Source: Caldilineaceae bacterium (GTDB taxonomy: Bacteria > Chloroflexota > Anaerolineae > Caldilineales > Caldilineaceae). Taken from it: a DNA stretch of 64,000 nt. This document shows, piece by piece, positions 28,077 through 36,999 of this stretch. How positions within the stretch are numbered: the stretch's first letter is position 1; every line of letters begins with the position of its first letter. The notes beneath the pieces were generated by a model. The model was not told where the DNA came from and did not search any database. It saw only the letters and a list, made by a program, of their open reading frames with translations. The DNA lies in NCBI GenBank assembly GCA_020433455.1, contig JAGRCP010000077.1:1-64000 (forward strand), given 5' to 3'. The translations under genes and the position numbers were made by a program.

Positions 28077-28374
28077 AAGAGTCGCGCTTTGCGGGATTCA
28101 TGCGGTTCCCGCCGGATGCGTGAAGAGGTGAGGCATGAAGCCGATCCATGGCGGCCGCATGGTATTCGGTCGAATTAGGGGGGCGACAGAGACTTTGGCA
28201 ATGGCCGCGCCGATACCCCGGGCGGGACACGCCCATTGCGACGGCTGCTTTGTCAACCAGTGGAAAATCGGAAAAGGCGGAGTGCGATACGATTCCGATA
28301 TGGTTCAGCGAGGAAGCCCCGCGGCGCGACCTTCGGCAGGCGTCGTACGCTGATTTTGTGTAGGAATGTAGAAA
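28077..28374. other. Gene-free stretch between convergent genes
   Basis: 298 bases without a convincing gene. Small open frames lack family motifs. A short stem GCGGGA/TCCCGC lies just past the AEC gene (about 28097-28118) and may help end its transcript. Because the neighbouring zinc-ribbon gene is next to rnpB in some bacteria, both strands were searched for the RNase P RNA core (GAGGAAAGTCC-like) and it is absent. Confidence 0.5.
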
Positions 28375-29073
28375 TCAGGGGCGATAGAGGAGACGCCCGC
28401 AACTGGGACAGTAGACGCGATCCCGGCCGTGGAGTGCAGAGATCGTTCCCGTGGGCAGAGAGACGTGACACGCGCCGCAATTGCCGTTCTCGACCTTGGT
28501 CACGGCAACGCCGCCCTTGCGCTTGCGCAGTTGCTCATACTCGCGCAGGCTTTCCTTGTCCATGGCGGCTTCCGCGGCTTCGCGCCTGCGCTTAAGGATG
28601 ACGTAATTGCGCTTCATCTTCTCTTCCGCGGCCGTCAATTCCTGTTGTGAGTTGCGCCAAGCGTCATTGAGTTCCGTGTAGCGCTGCTCGGCCGCGTCCA
28701 GGCTTTTGGTCGTTTCCTCCACCTGCAAGAGGGCTTCAACGGCCTTATCCTCCACGCCGACGCGCTGACGACGCAGGGCGTCCAGGCTGGCCTGCAGCGA
28801 CTCCAGTTCCTTGGGATTGGTTATCTTGCCGCTCATGAGGCGCTTCTCCGTATCGGCAATGCGCTCCTTGAGGGTTTTCGATTCCAGCTCGGCGTCGATT
28901 TGGCGCCCCTGCCACTCATGGAGCGCCTTCTCCACCGCATCCGTCTGGGAGCGGGCTGCGGAAACTTCCTCGCTCTCGCCCAAATTTTTGCGGATGGTGA
29001 TGAGGCGGCGGCGCACCTGCTCCCACATGGTGTCGGTCTGTTGCAGTTCGTAAAGTTCAGAAACGGTAGCCAA
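28375..29073 (-). CDS. Coiled-coil C4 zinc-ribbon protein
   Basis: Protein of 232 residues with a long N-terminal coiled coil (about residues 1-180, charged heptads such as LKERIADTEKRLMSGKITN) and a C-terminal zinc ribbon (CGACHVSLPTG...YCPSCGRLLY, four cysteines), the arrangement of the zf-RING_7 / CdsZ family found widely in bacteria. Proposed roles include nucleic-acid or ribosome binding; not settled. The start is TTG at 29073 with GGGGG 6 bases upstream. A single gene that meets the AEC gene tail to tail. Confidence 0.9.
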   Translation of the reverse strand: MATVSELYELQQTDTMWEQVRRRLITIRKNLGESEEVSAARSQTDAVEKALHEWQGRQIDAELESKTLKERIADTEKRLMSGKITNPKELESLQASLDALRRQRVGVEDKAVEALLQVEETTKSLDAAEQRYTELNDAWRNSQQELTAAEEKMKRNYVILKRRREAAEAAMDKESLREYEQLRKRKGGVAVTKVENGNCGACHVSLPTGTISALHGRDRVYCPSCGRLLYRP

Positions 29074-29231
29074 TGTAGCCCCCTGTAATCACAGATCAGA
29101 TGCGGCTTGCCCTCGGATTATAACATCGGGCGTTTGCGCACTCCAAGAGAGATATGATACAACAGCAGGGAGTCTTGTTCGCGCGGGAAGTGGGCCGTTA
29201 TTCGTCATCCGTCATGAAAGGAGCGCCGAAC

Positions 29232-29426
29232 ATGTCAAATATGCCGTCAAACCGAAGCGGGCAGAGCTTTGTGGAATACGCGCTCATTATTATCCTCTTC
29301 GCCATTGTTCTGCTCTCTATCCTGCTAATCCTGGGCGATGACCTGCGTTCATTTCTCAATGACTTGCTCCAGACCTGGTTCCCGACCCAAGGCGGAGCCA
29401 TGATCGCACTTCGCCTGTTTGCCTGA
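29232..29426 (+). CDS. Flp-type pilin-like protein
   Basis: Small prepilin of 64 residues. The ATG at 29232 has AAGGAG about 9 bases upstream. The motif GQSFVEY near residues 10-16 is the Flp prepilin signature G-x4-E-Y, with cleavage expected after the Gly, directly followed by the hydrophobic stretch ALIIILFAIVLLSILLIL. No tad assembly genes lie nearby, so the secretion machinery would be elsewhere. It is followed 44 bases later by comF, a competence-associated gene, on the same strand. Confidence 0.82.
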   Translation: MSNMPSNRSGQSFVEYALIIILFAIVLLSILLILGDDLRSFLNDLLQTWFPTQGGAMIALRLFA

Positions 29427-29470
29427 TACCTTTGTCTAATGCCTTAACCTAACGCCAACGGATTCTCCCC

Positions 29471-30223
29471 ATGCAACAGGTTTCCCCCGACCTCGTTTTC
29501 CGTCTTCGCACGCTTGCCAATCACGCCCTGGACCTCCTTTTCCCGCCCGCGTGCGTGGCCTGCGGTCACAGCGGATCCCCATTGTGCTCCGCCTGCGCCC
29601 AACGCGCGGAGCCGGTCACCGCGCCGATCTGCACGCGGTGCGGCCGCCGCACAACGCATCCCCGGACTTCCTGCCCGCTTTGCGCCGAAGAGCGTTCGAC
29701 AGCCTTGACCATGGTGCGCAGCGCAGCGCTCCACACCTCGCCCCTGCGCGAGGCGATCCACGCCTTCAAGTACGAGGCGCGGCCCGATGCCGCGCGCCCG
29801 TTGGCCCGCTATCTCGTTGCGGCCTTCATGGCAGCGGAGTGGCGTGGATTGGATCCAGCGGTGGAGGTCGTGGTTCCGGTTCCCCTGCACGCAGAGCGCA
29901 GGGCGGAACGGGGCTACAATCAGGCGGAGCTGCTGGCGGAAGCGTTCTGCCGACGCGTGGGGCTGCCTTGCCGGCCGGACTGGCTGGAACGGCATCAGTT
30001 CACGCGCCCGCAAGTCGGCCTCAACGCCGAAGAGCGTCAGCAGAACGTCGCGGCCGCTTTTGCCGCGGCTTCCGAGGTAAGCGGCCGCACGCTGCTCCTG
30101 ATCGACGACGTCTATACCACCGGCTCAACCTTGCGGGCGTGCGCTGATGCCGCGCGCCAAGCAGGCGCCCGCGGCATCTACGGCCTGACGCTGGCTCAGC
30201 CGGCCGGATCACGCGTGATGTGA
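29471..30223 (+). CDS. comF: ComF family phosphoribosyltransferase-like protein
   Basis: ComF-type protein of 250 residues needed for DNA uptake or single-strand DNA handling in competent bacteria. The N-terminal double zinc ribbon has paired cysteines (CVACG, CSAC, CTRCG, CPLC; residues about 22-77), followed by a type I phosphoribosyltransferase domain with the PRPP motif [13 protein letters not shown] near residues 213-225. [11 protein letters not shown] segment and [15 protein letters not shown] fit the family. It overlaps the 3-prime end of the convergent alcohol dehydrogenase by 28 bases. The pilin gene directly upstream supports a surface or DNA-uptake context, though no other com gene is seen. 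Confidence 0.93.
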   Translation: MQQVSPDLVFRLRTLANHALDLLFPPACVACGHSGSPLCSACAQRAEPVTAPICTRCGRRTTHPRTSCPLCAEERSTALTMVRSAALHTSPLREAIHAFKYEARPDAARPLARYLVAAFMAAEWRGLDPAVEVVVPVPLHAERRAERGYNQAELLAEAFCRRVGLPCRPDWLERHQFTRPQVGLNAEERQQNVAAAFAAASEVSGRTLLLIDDVYTTGSTLRACADAARQAGARGIYGLTLAQPAGSRVM

Positions 30224-31215
30224 ACTTTGAGCGTGTCGCCCCGGGCGAACGCCTGGAAGCCGGTCTCAAACTCCTCCAGCGGATAACGATGGCTGACCAG
30301 ACGGCTAACGTCAATGACGCCATTGGCCAGCCAGTCGATGGCCGGCTGAAAGGTGTAGCAGAGGGCGAAGCTGCCCACAATGGTCCAGTCTTTGTGAAAA
30401 AGATCGTAGGGCCGCAGGCGAATCTCTGCGTTCATGGGCGTGACGCCGAACTGGAGATACCGGCCCCGGGGCGCAAGGTAATCAAACGCGCTTTCGATAA
30501 CCCGAGGCAGGCCCGTCGCGTCAATCACGACGTCAAAGCCCCGGGGCGAAAGTTCCTCCAGTCGCTCCTTCTGATCCGCGTCCGCGGGGACGGCCACGGT
30601 CGCGCCCAACTCTTGCGCCAGGGCCAGGCGGGCAGGCTGCCGCTCTGTGACGGCCAGCAAGGATGCGCCGCTGTGGCGCAGGGCCTGGACCAGCAACAGC
30701 CCCATGGGTCCCGCGCCCAGGATGAGCGTCCGATCCGCCGGGTGAACGGGGAAACGCCTAAGCGCATGAACGACGCAGGCCAGGGGTTCGATAAAGGCGA
30801 CCTGCGTTGCATCCAGCGCCGCGGGCAGATGATAGCAGGCCCGGGCCGGCGCGGCCACGTACTCGGCAAAACCGCCGCTGCGGGTGATGCCGATGCCCTG
30901 CCAGTTTGCGCAATGATTGGCCTGCTCGTTACGGCAGAAGTCGCAGCGACCGCAATAGAGGTTCGGATCCACGGCGACCCGATCACCCACCGCCACGTCG
31001 GTTACATCCCGCCCGATCTCCACCACCGTCCCGCCAAATTCATGGCCGGGAATCAAGGGAAAATCAGACATGTACTCGTTGCGGTAGATGTGGAGATCGG
31101 TTCCGCAGATGCCGCAAGCATCCACCTGCACCACGACTTCATCACGTGCGGGTGCGGGATCGGGCACGGTTTCCAGAGCGATAGTTTCAGGAGCGGGGAA
31201 GACGATGGCGCGCAT
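30196..31215 (-). CDS. Zinc-dependent alcohol/polyol dehydrogenase
   Basis: Medium-chain zinc dehydrogenase of the sorbitol/threonine dehydrogenase type, 339 residues. Catalytic zinc ligands occur in [10 protein letters not shown] (Cys about 37) and GHEFGG (His-Glu about 58). The four structural zinc cysteines are in [16 protein letters not shown] (about 86-101). NAD site [16 protein letters not shown] near 165-180. Likely oxidises a polyol or threonine. AGGGGG precedes the ATG. It lies downstream of the aldehyde dehydrogenase gene behind a hairpin and may partly share its transcript. Its stop end overlaps comF by 28 bases. Confidence 0.92.
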   Translation of the reverse strand: MRAIVFPAPETIALETVPDPAPARDEVVVQVDACGICGTDLHIYRNEYMSDFPLIPGHEFGGTVVEIGRDVTDVAVGDRVAVDPNLYCGRCDFCRNEQANHCANWQGIGITRSGGFAEYVAAPARACYHLPAALDATQVAFIEPLACVVHALRRFPVHPADRTLILGAGPMGLLLVQALRHSGASLLAVTERQPARLALAQELGATVAVPADADQKERLEELSPRGFDVVIDATGLPRVIESAFDYLAPRGRYLQFGVTPMNAEIRLRPYDLFHKDWTIVGSFALCYTFQPAIDWLANGVIDVSRLVSHRYPLEEFETGFQAFARGDTLKVHITRDPAG

Positions 31216-31227
31216 GGGAAGCCCCCT

Positions 31228-31280
31228 GGAATGGTTAATGGGTAGTTGTGAATGGTGAATGGGTAATGATGAATGATTAA
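31228..31280. repeat. AT-rich short-repeat element, copy 2
   Basis: Degenerate tandem units such as AATGGTTAATGGGTAG, GAATGGTGAATGGGTAATG and GAATGATTAA fill the gap just upstream of the alcohol dehydrogenase. The units and their order resemble those at 24763-24852. No coding potential. Confidence 0.5.
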
Positions 31281-31318
31281 CGGGTAGCGGAGCGGCGCGG
31301 GCCGCTCCGTCACCCGTT
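31279..31318 (-). terminator. GC-rich hairpin after the aldehyde dehydrogenase
   Basis: Arms at 31279-31296 (AACGGGTAGCGGAGCGGC) and 31301-31318 pair over 16 of 18 positions with a 4-base loop. It begins 6 bases past the stop of the minus-strand aldehyde dehydrogenase and is followed on that strand by AATCATTCATCATT. It is a probable terminator or a barrier that reduces read-through to the alcohol dehydrogenase. Confidence 0.65.
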
Positions 31319-31323
31319 ACGTT

Positions 31324-32904
31324 TCACCCAATCACCGTGCGGCTCTGTTCGTGCATGTAGAGCGGCAGCGTGTAGAAGGAGCCGATGGCTTTGCCGCTGA
31401 CGCCGCTGGCCTTCCAGCCGCCAAAAGCCTGGATGCCGGGCCATGCGCCGGTGGTCGCGCCGGCGGCCCGATTGCTGTAGGTGGTTCCGGCCTGTATATT
31501 GTCGTAGAACCACTCCACTTCCTCAGCGTTCTCGCTGAAGAAGCCGGCCGTCAGGCCGTACATGGTGTCGTTGGCAAAAGCCATGCCTTCTTCCAGGGAG
31601 GCGACGGGCGTCAGGTGCACCACGGGCAGAAAGAGTTCGTTACGCACCAACTCATGCTCTTCAGGCAGCCCCTCAATAATGGTAGGCGTGACATAATAGC
31701 CTTTAGCAAAATCCCCTTCGGTCAGCACCTTACCGCCGGTCACGATGACGCCGTCCTGACTTGCCTTCTCGGCCACGTCCTTGAAACGGTCGTAGGCGCG
31801 CTGGTTGATGACCGTGCCCATGAATGGCTCCCGTTCAGCGGGATCGCCCACAAGGATGCCCTCAGTCTTGTCCAGCAAGCGCGCTCTAAACTCAGCATAA
31901 ACCGGCTCTTCGATGTAGACCCGGGAGCAAGCGGAGCACTTCTGACCGTCCAGGCCGAAGGCAGCACGCATGACGCCCGTGGCGGCCATGTCCAAATCGG
32001 CATGGCGGGAAATGATGGTGGGATTCTTGCCGCCCATTTCGATAACGGTCGGACGCGGGATCGGTCCCTGGTGTGCGGCCTCAAGCACCTTCATGCCCAC
32101 GGGATAGGAGCCGGTGAAGGTAAAGCCGGCCACGTCCGGGTTATCCAGGATGCGTTGAGCCAGGGTATTGTCCGGCCCCAGGATGCTGTTGAAGACGCCC
32201 GGGGGCAGGCCCGCATCGGCAAAGAGTTCGGCCGTCTTCCAGCCGTTGAAGGGCGTGTCGGGCGCGCCCTTGAAGACGACCGTATTGCCTGTAACCAAGG
32301 CCGCGGCGATGGGCGCACCGGCCAGGGCCATGGGAAAATTGAAAGGCGAAATTACTGCCCAGACGCCATAGGGGCGCAAAATGCTATAGTTATTTTCCTG
32401 CTCGTCATCGGGGTTGAGACGGCCGAGACGACGGACATAGCCCTCGTTCTTCTCCATGTCGTCGGCATAATAGCGCAGGAGATCGGCCGTTTCCTCCACC
32501 TCGCCCAAGGCTTCCAGGCGGCTCTTGCCTACCTCCAGCGTCATGAGCGCGCTCAGCTCAAAAATGTCGCGGCTGATGCGGTCGGCAATCTTGCGGATAA
32601 TGGCGACGCGCTCCTGCCAGGGCGTACGCTGCCACGCCGGGAAGGCGCGCTTGGCCGCGGCCACGGCCCGATCCGTGTGGCCGGCGTCGCCCTGCTGCGC
32701 CGTAGCGATCAGCACATCGGTATTGATGGGGCTGTAGCTTTCCAGCTTGGCGTCGGTATAGACTTTTTGGCCGTCGATAAACATGGGCGCATCCGCGCCC
32801 AGCCATTCATTGCGCACCGTCTCCAGCGCATGGTCAAATGACGATTGCAGGTCTTCGTTGTCGGCGGATAGGGTGGCATAAGTGACCTTGAACTTCTCGG
32901 CCAT
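31324..32904 (-). CDS. 1-pyrroline-5-carboxylate dehydrogenase (aldehyde dehydrogenase family)
   Basis: NAD-dependent enzyme that converts glutamate semialdehyde/P5C to glutamate in proline breakdown. The ATG at 32904 follows AAAGGAGAG and gives 526 residues, the usual length for RocA-type enzymes; a reading from 33015 lacks a ribosome site. Motifs are VISPFNFPMALAGAPIAAAL (coenzyme site), EMGGKNP with the general-base Glu, and FGLDGQKCSACSRVY with the catalytic Cys; NRAAGATTGAWPG near the C-terminus is characteristic of P5C dehydrogenases. No proline dehydrogenase is next to it. Confidence 0.93.
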   Translation of the reverse strand: MAEKFKVTYATLSADNEDLQSSFDHALETVRNEWLGADAPMFIDGQKVYTDAKLESYSPINTDVLIATAQQGDAGHTDRAVAAAKRAFPAWQRTPWQERVAIIRKIADRISRDIFELSALMTLEVGKSRLEALGEVEETADLLRYYADDMEKNEGYVRRLGRLNPDDEQENNYSILRPYGVWAVISPFNFPMALAGAPIAAALVTGNTVVFKGAPDTPFNGWKTAELFADAGLPPGVFNSILGPDNTLAQRILDNPDVAGFTFTGSYPVGMKVLEAAHQGPIPRPTVIEMGGKNPTIISRHADLDMAATGVMRAAFGLDGQKCSACSRVYIEEPVYAEFRARLLDKTEGILVGDPAEREPFMGTVINQRAYDRFKDVAEKASQDGVIVTGGKVLTEGDFAKGYYVTPTIIEGLPEEHELVRNELFLPVVHLTPVASLEEGMAFANDTMYGLTAGFFSENAEEVEWFYDNIQAGTTYSNRAAGATTGAWPGIQAFGGWKASGVSGKAIGSFYTLPLYMHEQSRTVIG

Positions 32905-33036
32905 GGGGCTCTCTCCTTTGAGAATGAGGATGGAAATCAGAAAACAGAAATAGAGTATGGTGCAGTCAAATCGTGCCTGTGCGGGTACGATACACGATTC
33001 GATGCGGCGTGACAAACAAGAAGGCCCATGAAGGGA

Positions 33037-33708
33037 TCAACCCCCATTCCGCATGCGGATCAAATCCGTCACGTAGGGCGGGACGGGCGCATCCGTGGTC
33101 ATGGCCGGATCCGTGACGGGCGGGAGATAGCGCGTCGTCATGGGCACGACGCCCGCCCAGACGGGCAACGCGTAATCCTCGGCATCATCTTTGGGCCCGC
33201 CGGTGCGCACCTTGGCCGACGCCAGGTCGATGGGTACAGCGACCACGGCCGTGGCCTTGAGTTCGGTGGAATTGGGCAGGCGCGCATCGTCCCACCGACC
33301 GGGAACCAACTTCTCGGTGAAGCGAGCCAGTGCATCCATTTTCCCCGCATCGTCCAGCTGCCGGCCCCGACCAAAGATCACTGCCGAGCGATAATTCACC
33401 GAATGATGGAAGACCGAGCGGGCCAGAACCAGACCGTCCACCAGCGTCACGGCTATGCTGACCTCGTTGCCCGCGGCGACATGCTTAATCAAGCGGCTGG
33501 TCGTCGCCCCGTGGAGCAGCAGCCGGTCTCCGTCCCGGGCGTGGAGTGTGGGGATTACAAAGGGCTGGTCATCCTGAATGAAGGCGACGTGACAGATGAG
33601 CGCCGCGTCCAGGATAGCGTAGACGTCTTCTTTTTCATACTGGCCGCGCTCGGGCACGCGCTTCACGCGGTTGCGATCAACGGCGGAAAACTGGGTAGAT
33701 TCGGTCAT
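33037..33708 (-). CDS. Pyridoxamine-5-phosphate-oxidase-like flavin-binding protein
   Basis: Split-barrel FMN-binding protein of the Nim/PNPOx-like group, 223 residues. ILDAALICHVAFIQDDQPFVIPTLHARDGDRLLLHGATTSRLIKH matches the conserved beta-barrel start of flavin-nucleotide-binding proteins, and SVFHHSVNYRSAVIFGRGRQLDD follows. A functional pyridoxamine oxidase is unlikely because the C-terminal substrate segment is different. AGGAGT lies 6 bases before the ATG. Single gene; the repeat at 33741 is just upstream. Confidence 0.88.
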   Translation of the reverse strand: MTESTQFSAVDRNRVKRVPERGQYEKEDVYAILDAALICHVAFIQDDQPFVIPTLHARDGDRLLLHGATTSRLIKHVAAGNEVSIAVTLVDGLVLARSVFHHSVNYRSAVIFGRGRQLDDAGKMDALARFTEKLVPGRWDDARLPNSTELKATAVVAVPIDLASAKVRTGGPKDDAEDYALPVWAGVVPMTTRYLPPVTDPAMTTDAPVPPYVTDLIRMRNGG

Positions 33709-33740
33709 GATTGACTCCTGGCTTCGGTTGTTACTGCACA

Positions 33741-33798
33741 GCCTCCGGGAGGATTCTCCCTGGGAGCGGCGTATTCCCGCTACCCCTCCCGGAGAGGC
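33741..33798. repeat. Dispersed CCTCCGGGAGG hairpin element, copy 1
   Basis: Arms GCCTCCGGGAG (33741-33751) and CTCCCGGAGAGGC (33786-33798) face each other across about 34 bases. A second copy with the same arms and spacing occurs at 63303-63361. Both lie between genes and look like REP-type palindromic units. Confidence 0.6.
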
Positions 33799-33818
33799 CC
33801 GTATAGATGCCTCTAATT

Positions 33819-34601
33819 TTATGCCGCCGGATTCTTGCGCCCGATGACAATCGCCTCGCTCAACTCAAACGTCAGATCATCACCCTCGCCTTGAAGCTGC
33901 AAAAACTCCAGTACGGCCTGGGGCGCATGCGCCAACATCCCGTGCAGGGCAATTACGGTTTCAGGCGTCGCGCCCAGACGCACGGCCCACGGCGCAAACG
34001 CCATGCGCTTGGGTGCGATTTCGGTTGTGATCGCGCCGAAGCCGGCCGCGGCCAATTCATCGCACCATTCCCCCAGGGTCAGGCAGCGCACGTGGCTGGG
34101 ATCGCGCAGGATCTCGAATTCATTGACGAAATCGCCCGTCGGACCCGGCGGCACAATGTTGTCTACTACGGCAAAGAGCCCGCCGGGCTTGAGCACGCGC
34201 CAGGCTTCCCTCACAAAGCGGGACACGTCAGCAAAGTGGTGGGGCGCAATGCGACAGGTGACCAGATTGAAGCGTTCGTCGGCAAAGGGCAGGTTCTGCG
34301 CGTCGGCGATTTCAAACGCAACGTTATCGATGCCTTTTTCCGCGGCCAGCCCGGCCGCCACGTCCAGCATCTCCGGCGTGATGTCTGTGACCAACATATG
34401 AGCCACGTGGGGCGCAAGGATAAAGGCCGTGTGGCCTGCCGCGGCGGCCACATCCAGCGCCGTCCACTCCGCCTGAGGCTGGAGCAATTCCACCAGCCGG
34501 GCCAGGCTGGCGCCCTTGGCGTGGACGCGGCTGGTCGCGTACTTGGCCGCGTTAGGGCCGAATTGGGATTGAACCGTTGCTTTGGGTGATGAATCGGGCA
34601 T
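33819..34601 (-). CDS. Class I SAM-dependent methyltransferase, UbiE-like
   Basis: Methyltransferase of 260 residues. SAM motif I is ALDVAAAAGHTAFILAP (about residues 48-64), followed by VTDITPEMLDVAAGLAAEKG, NVAFEIADAQNLPFADERFNLVTCRIAPHHFAD (motifs II-III) and RVLKPGGLFAVVDNIVP, the order of UbiE/COQ5-type enzymes. The AAAAGH form of motif I replaces the usual D.G.G.G, a mild oddity. The substrate is unknown and no quinone synthesis genes are nearby. Confidence 0.88.
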   Translation of the reverse strand: MPDSSPKATVQSQFGPNAAKYATSRVHAKGASLARLVELLQPQAEWTALDVAAAAGHTAFILAPHVAHMLVTDITPEMLDVAAGLAAEKGIDNVAFEIADAQNLPFADERFNLVTCRIAPHHFADVSRFVREAWRVLKPGGLFAVVDNIVPPGPTGDFVNEFEILRDPSHVRCLTLGEWCDELAAAGFGAITTEIAPKRMAFAPWAVRLGATPETVIALHGMLAHAPQAVLEFLQLQGEGDDLTFELSEAIVIGRKNPAA

Positions 34602-34747
34602 GAGACAGACCCCCCTGGGTAGAGCGAATTTGACGTATCGACGCGGATACCTCCGCAGGGCGTTGATTGGCTACATTCTATCCTCTTCCTTACAATGGGA
34701 TCAAGCGGGTGACTCTTTGAAATAATCAGGTGCGGAGAGGTAAACGA

Positions 34748-35227
34748 ATGCAAATCCAATTTTTGGCCGATCGCCCCGAGGTAACCCCCGTCATCGCACA
34801 ATGGTACTTTGAAGAATGGGGGCGCAAGAACCCCGAGAATTCGGTTGCAGCCATCCACAGACGTCTTCGCCGTGAGACGAGCCGGGAGATTCTTCCCCTT
34901 CAGATCATCGCCATCGGTGAAGATGGGGCTCTTTTGGGCACGGCCCAGCTCAAACTGCGGGAGATGACGATTTTTCCGGAGCGGAAATTTTGGCTCGGCG
35001 GGGTCTACGTTTCCCGCCAGGTCCGGGGGCGGGGAATCGGCGCGGCGCTGGTCAACCGGGTCATAGAACTCGCCCAACGCCGGGCGATTCCTGAGCTGTG
35101 GCTGCAAACCTATGCAAAAGACGGCGGCCTGTACGCACGGCTGGGCTGGATCATTACGGATCATCTTCTCTACAAAGGCGAAGAGGTCACGGTAATGGTG
35201 CGCAAGATAAATGATGGAGCGCCGTGA
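34748..35227 (+). CDS. GNAT family N-acetyltransferase
   Basis: Acetyltransferase of 159 residues. The ATG at 34748 is preferred with GGAGAGG 7 bases upstream. WLGGVYVSRQVRGRGIGAALVNRVIELA near residues 82-109 holds the acetyl-CoA loop RxxGxGxxL, and LWLQTYAKDGGLYARLGW is the usual C-terminal strand and helix. Acceptor unknown. Divergent from the methyltransferase and followed by the M20 dipeptidase. Confidence 0.88.
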   Translation: MQIQFLADRPEVTPVIAQWYFEEWGRKNPENSVAAIHRRLRRETSREILPLQIIAIGEDGALLGTAQLKLREMTIFPERKFWLGGVYVSRQVRGRGIGAALVNRVIELAQRRAIPELWLQTYAKDGGLYARLGWIITDHLLYKGEEVTVMVRKINDGAP

Positions 35228-35381
35228 GCAGCGGGCGCCTTTGCGGCTATGCACCATGCCCCAAACGAACGAATCCTATCTCCGATTCTGTGCTATAATT
35301 TCGTCATCCCCATTCAAACTAAAGCAGGGCCGCCACCGAACGATCTTCCGCGGCCGTGCCGCCACCACCGGAGTTATTTCT

Positions 35382-36761
35382 ATGCAAGATATTTACGCCT
35401 GGATTGACGCGCAAGAAGATGCCTGCGTCGCAGAACTGCAAGCGCTGTTGCGCCAGCCCAGCATCAGCGCGCAGCAGATCGGGCTGGACGAGTGCGCCGC
35501 GCTCCTGAAGCAACAAATGCTCGACAACGGCATTGCCGATACGCGCATCCTGCCCGTGCCGGGCGGACCGCCCATTGTATACGGCACGCTGGCCGCCGCG
35601 GACCCGGACGCCAGAACGCTGCTCTGCTACGGCCATTATGACGTCCAGCCGCCCGAACCGCTGGAGAAGTGGATCGATCCCCCCTTCAGCGCCGCGATCC
35701 GCGACGGGGTCATCTACGCGCGGGGCGCGACGGACAACAAATCGGGCGTTCTGGCCTTTGTGCGCGCGGCCCGGGCCTTTCAGGCTATGCGGGGCGAACT
35801 GCCTGTCAATCTCATCTTCTTTTTTGAGGGCGAAGAAGAAGTCGGCAGCCCCCATCTGGCGCCCTGGGTGGCGGACCACACGGAACTCTGCGCGTGCGAT
35901 GCCAGCATCGGGCTGGACGGCGGCGTCAATCGCACTTCCTTCAAGCCGGAAATTCATCTGGGCATCAAGGCAATCCTGGCCGTAGAGCTGCGGGTCAAGA
36001 GCCATGCAATTGATTTCTGGAGCGGCCGCGCCCAGCTTCTGCAGAGCAAGAGCGCGTCCTGGCGACTGGTGCATTGCCTCAACACCATTTTTAGCCCCGA
36101 CGGACGCATTCTCATCGACGGTTGGTATGATGACCTGCTGCCGCCTGATGAGGATGATCTCTACTATCTGGGTCAGGAATTAGCCCATTTCGACCGGGCT
36201 GAGCTGGCGCGCCAACTGGGCCTGAGCGCAGACTTCCCCTATGATGATGATCTGGAATTGCTCAAGGCCATCCACTACGGCGCGTCATGCAACATCGCGG
36301 GGCTGGCAGCCGGCTACGCGGGCGAAAACATGAAGACCATCGTGCCGGCGGAAGCCGTCGCCAAGCTGGACTTCCGCTGTCCGCCCAAGCTGGAGCCGAT
36401 CGATCAACTCGTCAAGCTGGAGGCCCATCTGGAGAAGCACGGATTTGACGATGTGGAAATCACGGTCCACACCGCACGAGGAAATCCCTACAAGACGCCT
36501 GTAGCCGAGGACATCAGTCAGGCCGTCATCCGCGCCGCCGATGCGGTTTGGGGCGAAGAGCCGCTGGTGATGGGCGTGAGCACCCAGGGCGTTATCATGG
36601 TCAGCGTTCCCCACCCCGCGGTGCTCAGCGGTTTCGGGGCCGCGGAAAACAATCTCCACGCGCCGAACGAAAATATGCCCATTACGCGCTATCTGCAAGG
36701 CATCAAATTTGCGGCGACGATCTTTGAGAATTTTGGGGAAGAAGCGAAGCTGATCGAGTGA
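35382..36761 (+). CDS. M20 family dipeptidase
   Basis: Second M20 di-zinc peptidase of the carnosinase/dipeptidase type, 459 residues. The ATG at 35382 is preferred over an upstream start at 35211 because it matches the family N-terminus (IDAQEDACVAELQALLRQPSIS) and follows CCGGAG. Metal and catalytic residues: H85 and D87 in GHYDVQP, D118 in ARGATDNKSG, E151-E152 in FFEGEEEVGSP. It has the same architecture and almost the same length as the product of 3299-4675. No operon partner; a strong terminator lies downstream. Confidence 0.92.
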   Translation: MQDIYAWIDAQEDACVAELQALLRQPSISAQQIGLDECAALLKQQMLDNGIADTRILPVPGGPPIVYGTLAAADPDARTLLCYGHYDVQPPEPLEKWIDPPFSAAIRDGVIYARGATDNKSGVLAFVRAARAFQAMRGELPVNLIFFFEGEEEVGSPHLAPWVADHTELCACDASIGLDGGVNRTSFKPEIHLGIKAILAVELRVKSHAIDFWSGRAQLLQSKSASWRLVHCLNTIFSPDGRILIDGWYDDLLPPDEDDLYYLGQELAHFDRAELARQLGLSADFPYDDDLELLKAIHYGASCNIAGLAAGYAGENMKTIVPAEAVAKLDFRCPPKLEPIDQLVKLEAHLEKHGFDDVEITVHTARGNPYKTPVAEDISQAVIRAADAVWGEEPLVMGVSTQGVIMVSVPHPAVLSGFGAAENNLHAPNENMPITRYLQGIKFAATIFENFGEEAKLIE

Positions 36762-36784
36762 GGCGTAATGGGAAAACCGTACGG

Positions 36785-36898
36785 ACACGAGGTGCGGCGA
36801 AAGAACCCTGCGCCCAGCGCACGTTCGACTAATAGCCGCACCTCGTGTCTCTGCTGCCAAGCTCCAGCTTGGCAAGGTTTGCCGGACTGGAGTCCGGC
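36785..36898. repeat. Cluster of three palindromic units
   Basis: Three inverted repeats follow the dipeptidase: arms ACACGAGGTGCGGC (36785-36798) and their complement (36835-36848); a 20-bp palindrome built on TGCCAAGCTC (36855-36874); and GCCGGACT-GG-AGTCCGGC (36881-36898). The last two are REP-like units of a kind found widely between bacterial genes. They lie before the intrinsic terminator. Confidence 0.6.
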
Positions 36899-36946
36899 GC
36901 TCCCAGGCGGGCATTTGACAAGGCCGAAGGTGTATTAGCGACACAG

Positions 36947-36978
36947 GGGACCGGCACGGCAGCCGGTCCCTTTTTATT
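36947..36978 (+). terminator. Intrinsic terminator of the M20 dipeptidase gene
   Basis: Stem GGGACCGGC (36947-36955) / GCCGGTCCC (36962-36970) with a 6-base loop, directly followed by TTTTTATT. A classical rho-independent terminator on the plus strand, 22 bases before the stop of the convergent amidohydrolase. Confidence 0.85.
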
Positions 36979-36999
36979 GGCCGGAAAAGATCGTCGGTT

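Noticed and set aside
28077-28374. Possible RNase P RNA next to the zinc-ribbon gene
   Set aside because: The conserved core sequences were not found on either strand.
24763-31318. CRISPR-like array from the short repeats
   Set aside because: Units are degenerate, short and without regular unique spacers.
31351-32841. Long plus-strand open frame (496 codons) opposite the aldehyde dehydrogenase
   Set aside because: Antisense to a gene with clear catalytic motifs; the frame shows no family motif and is expected from GC-rich codon use.
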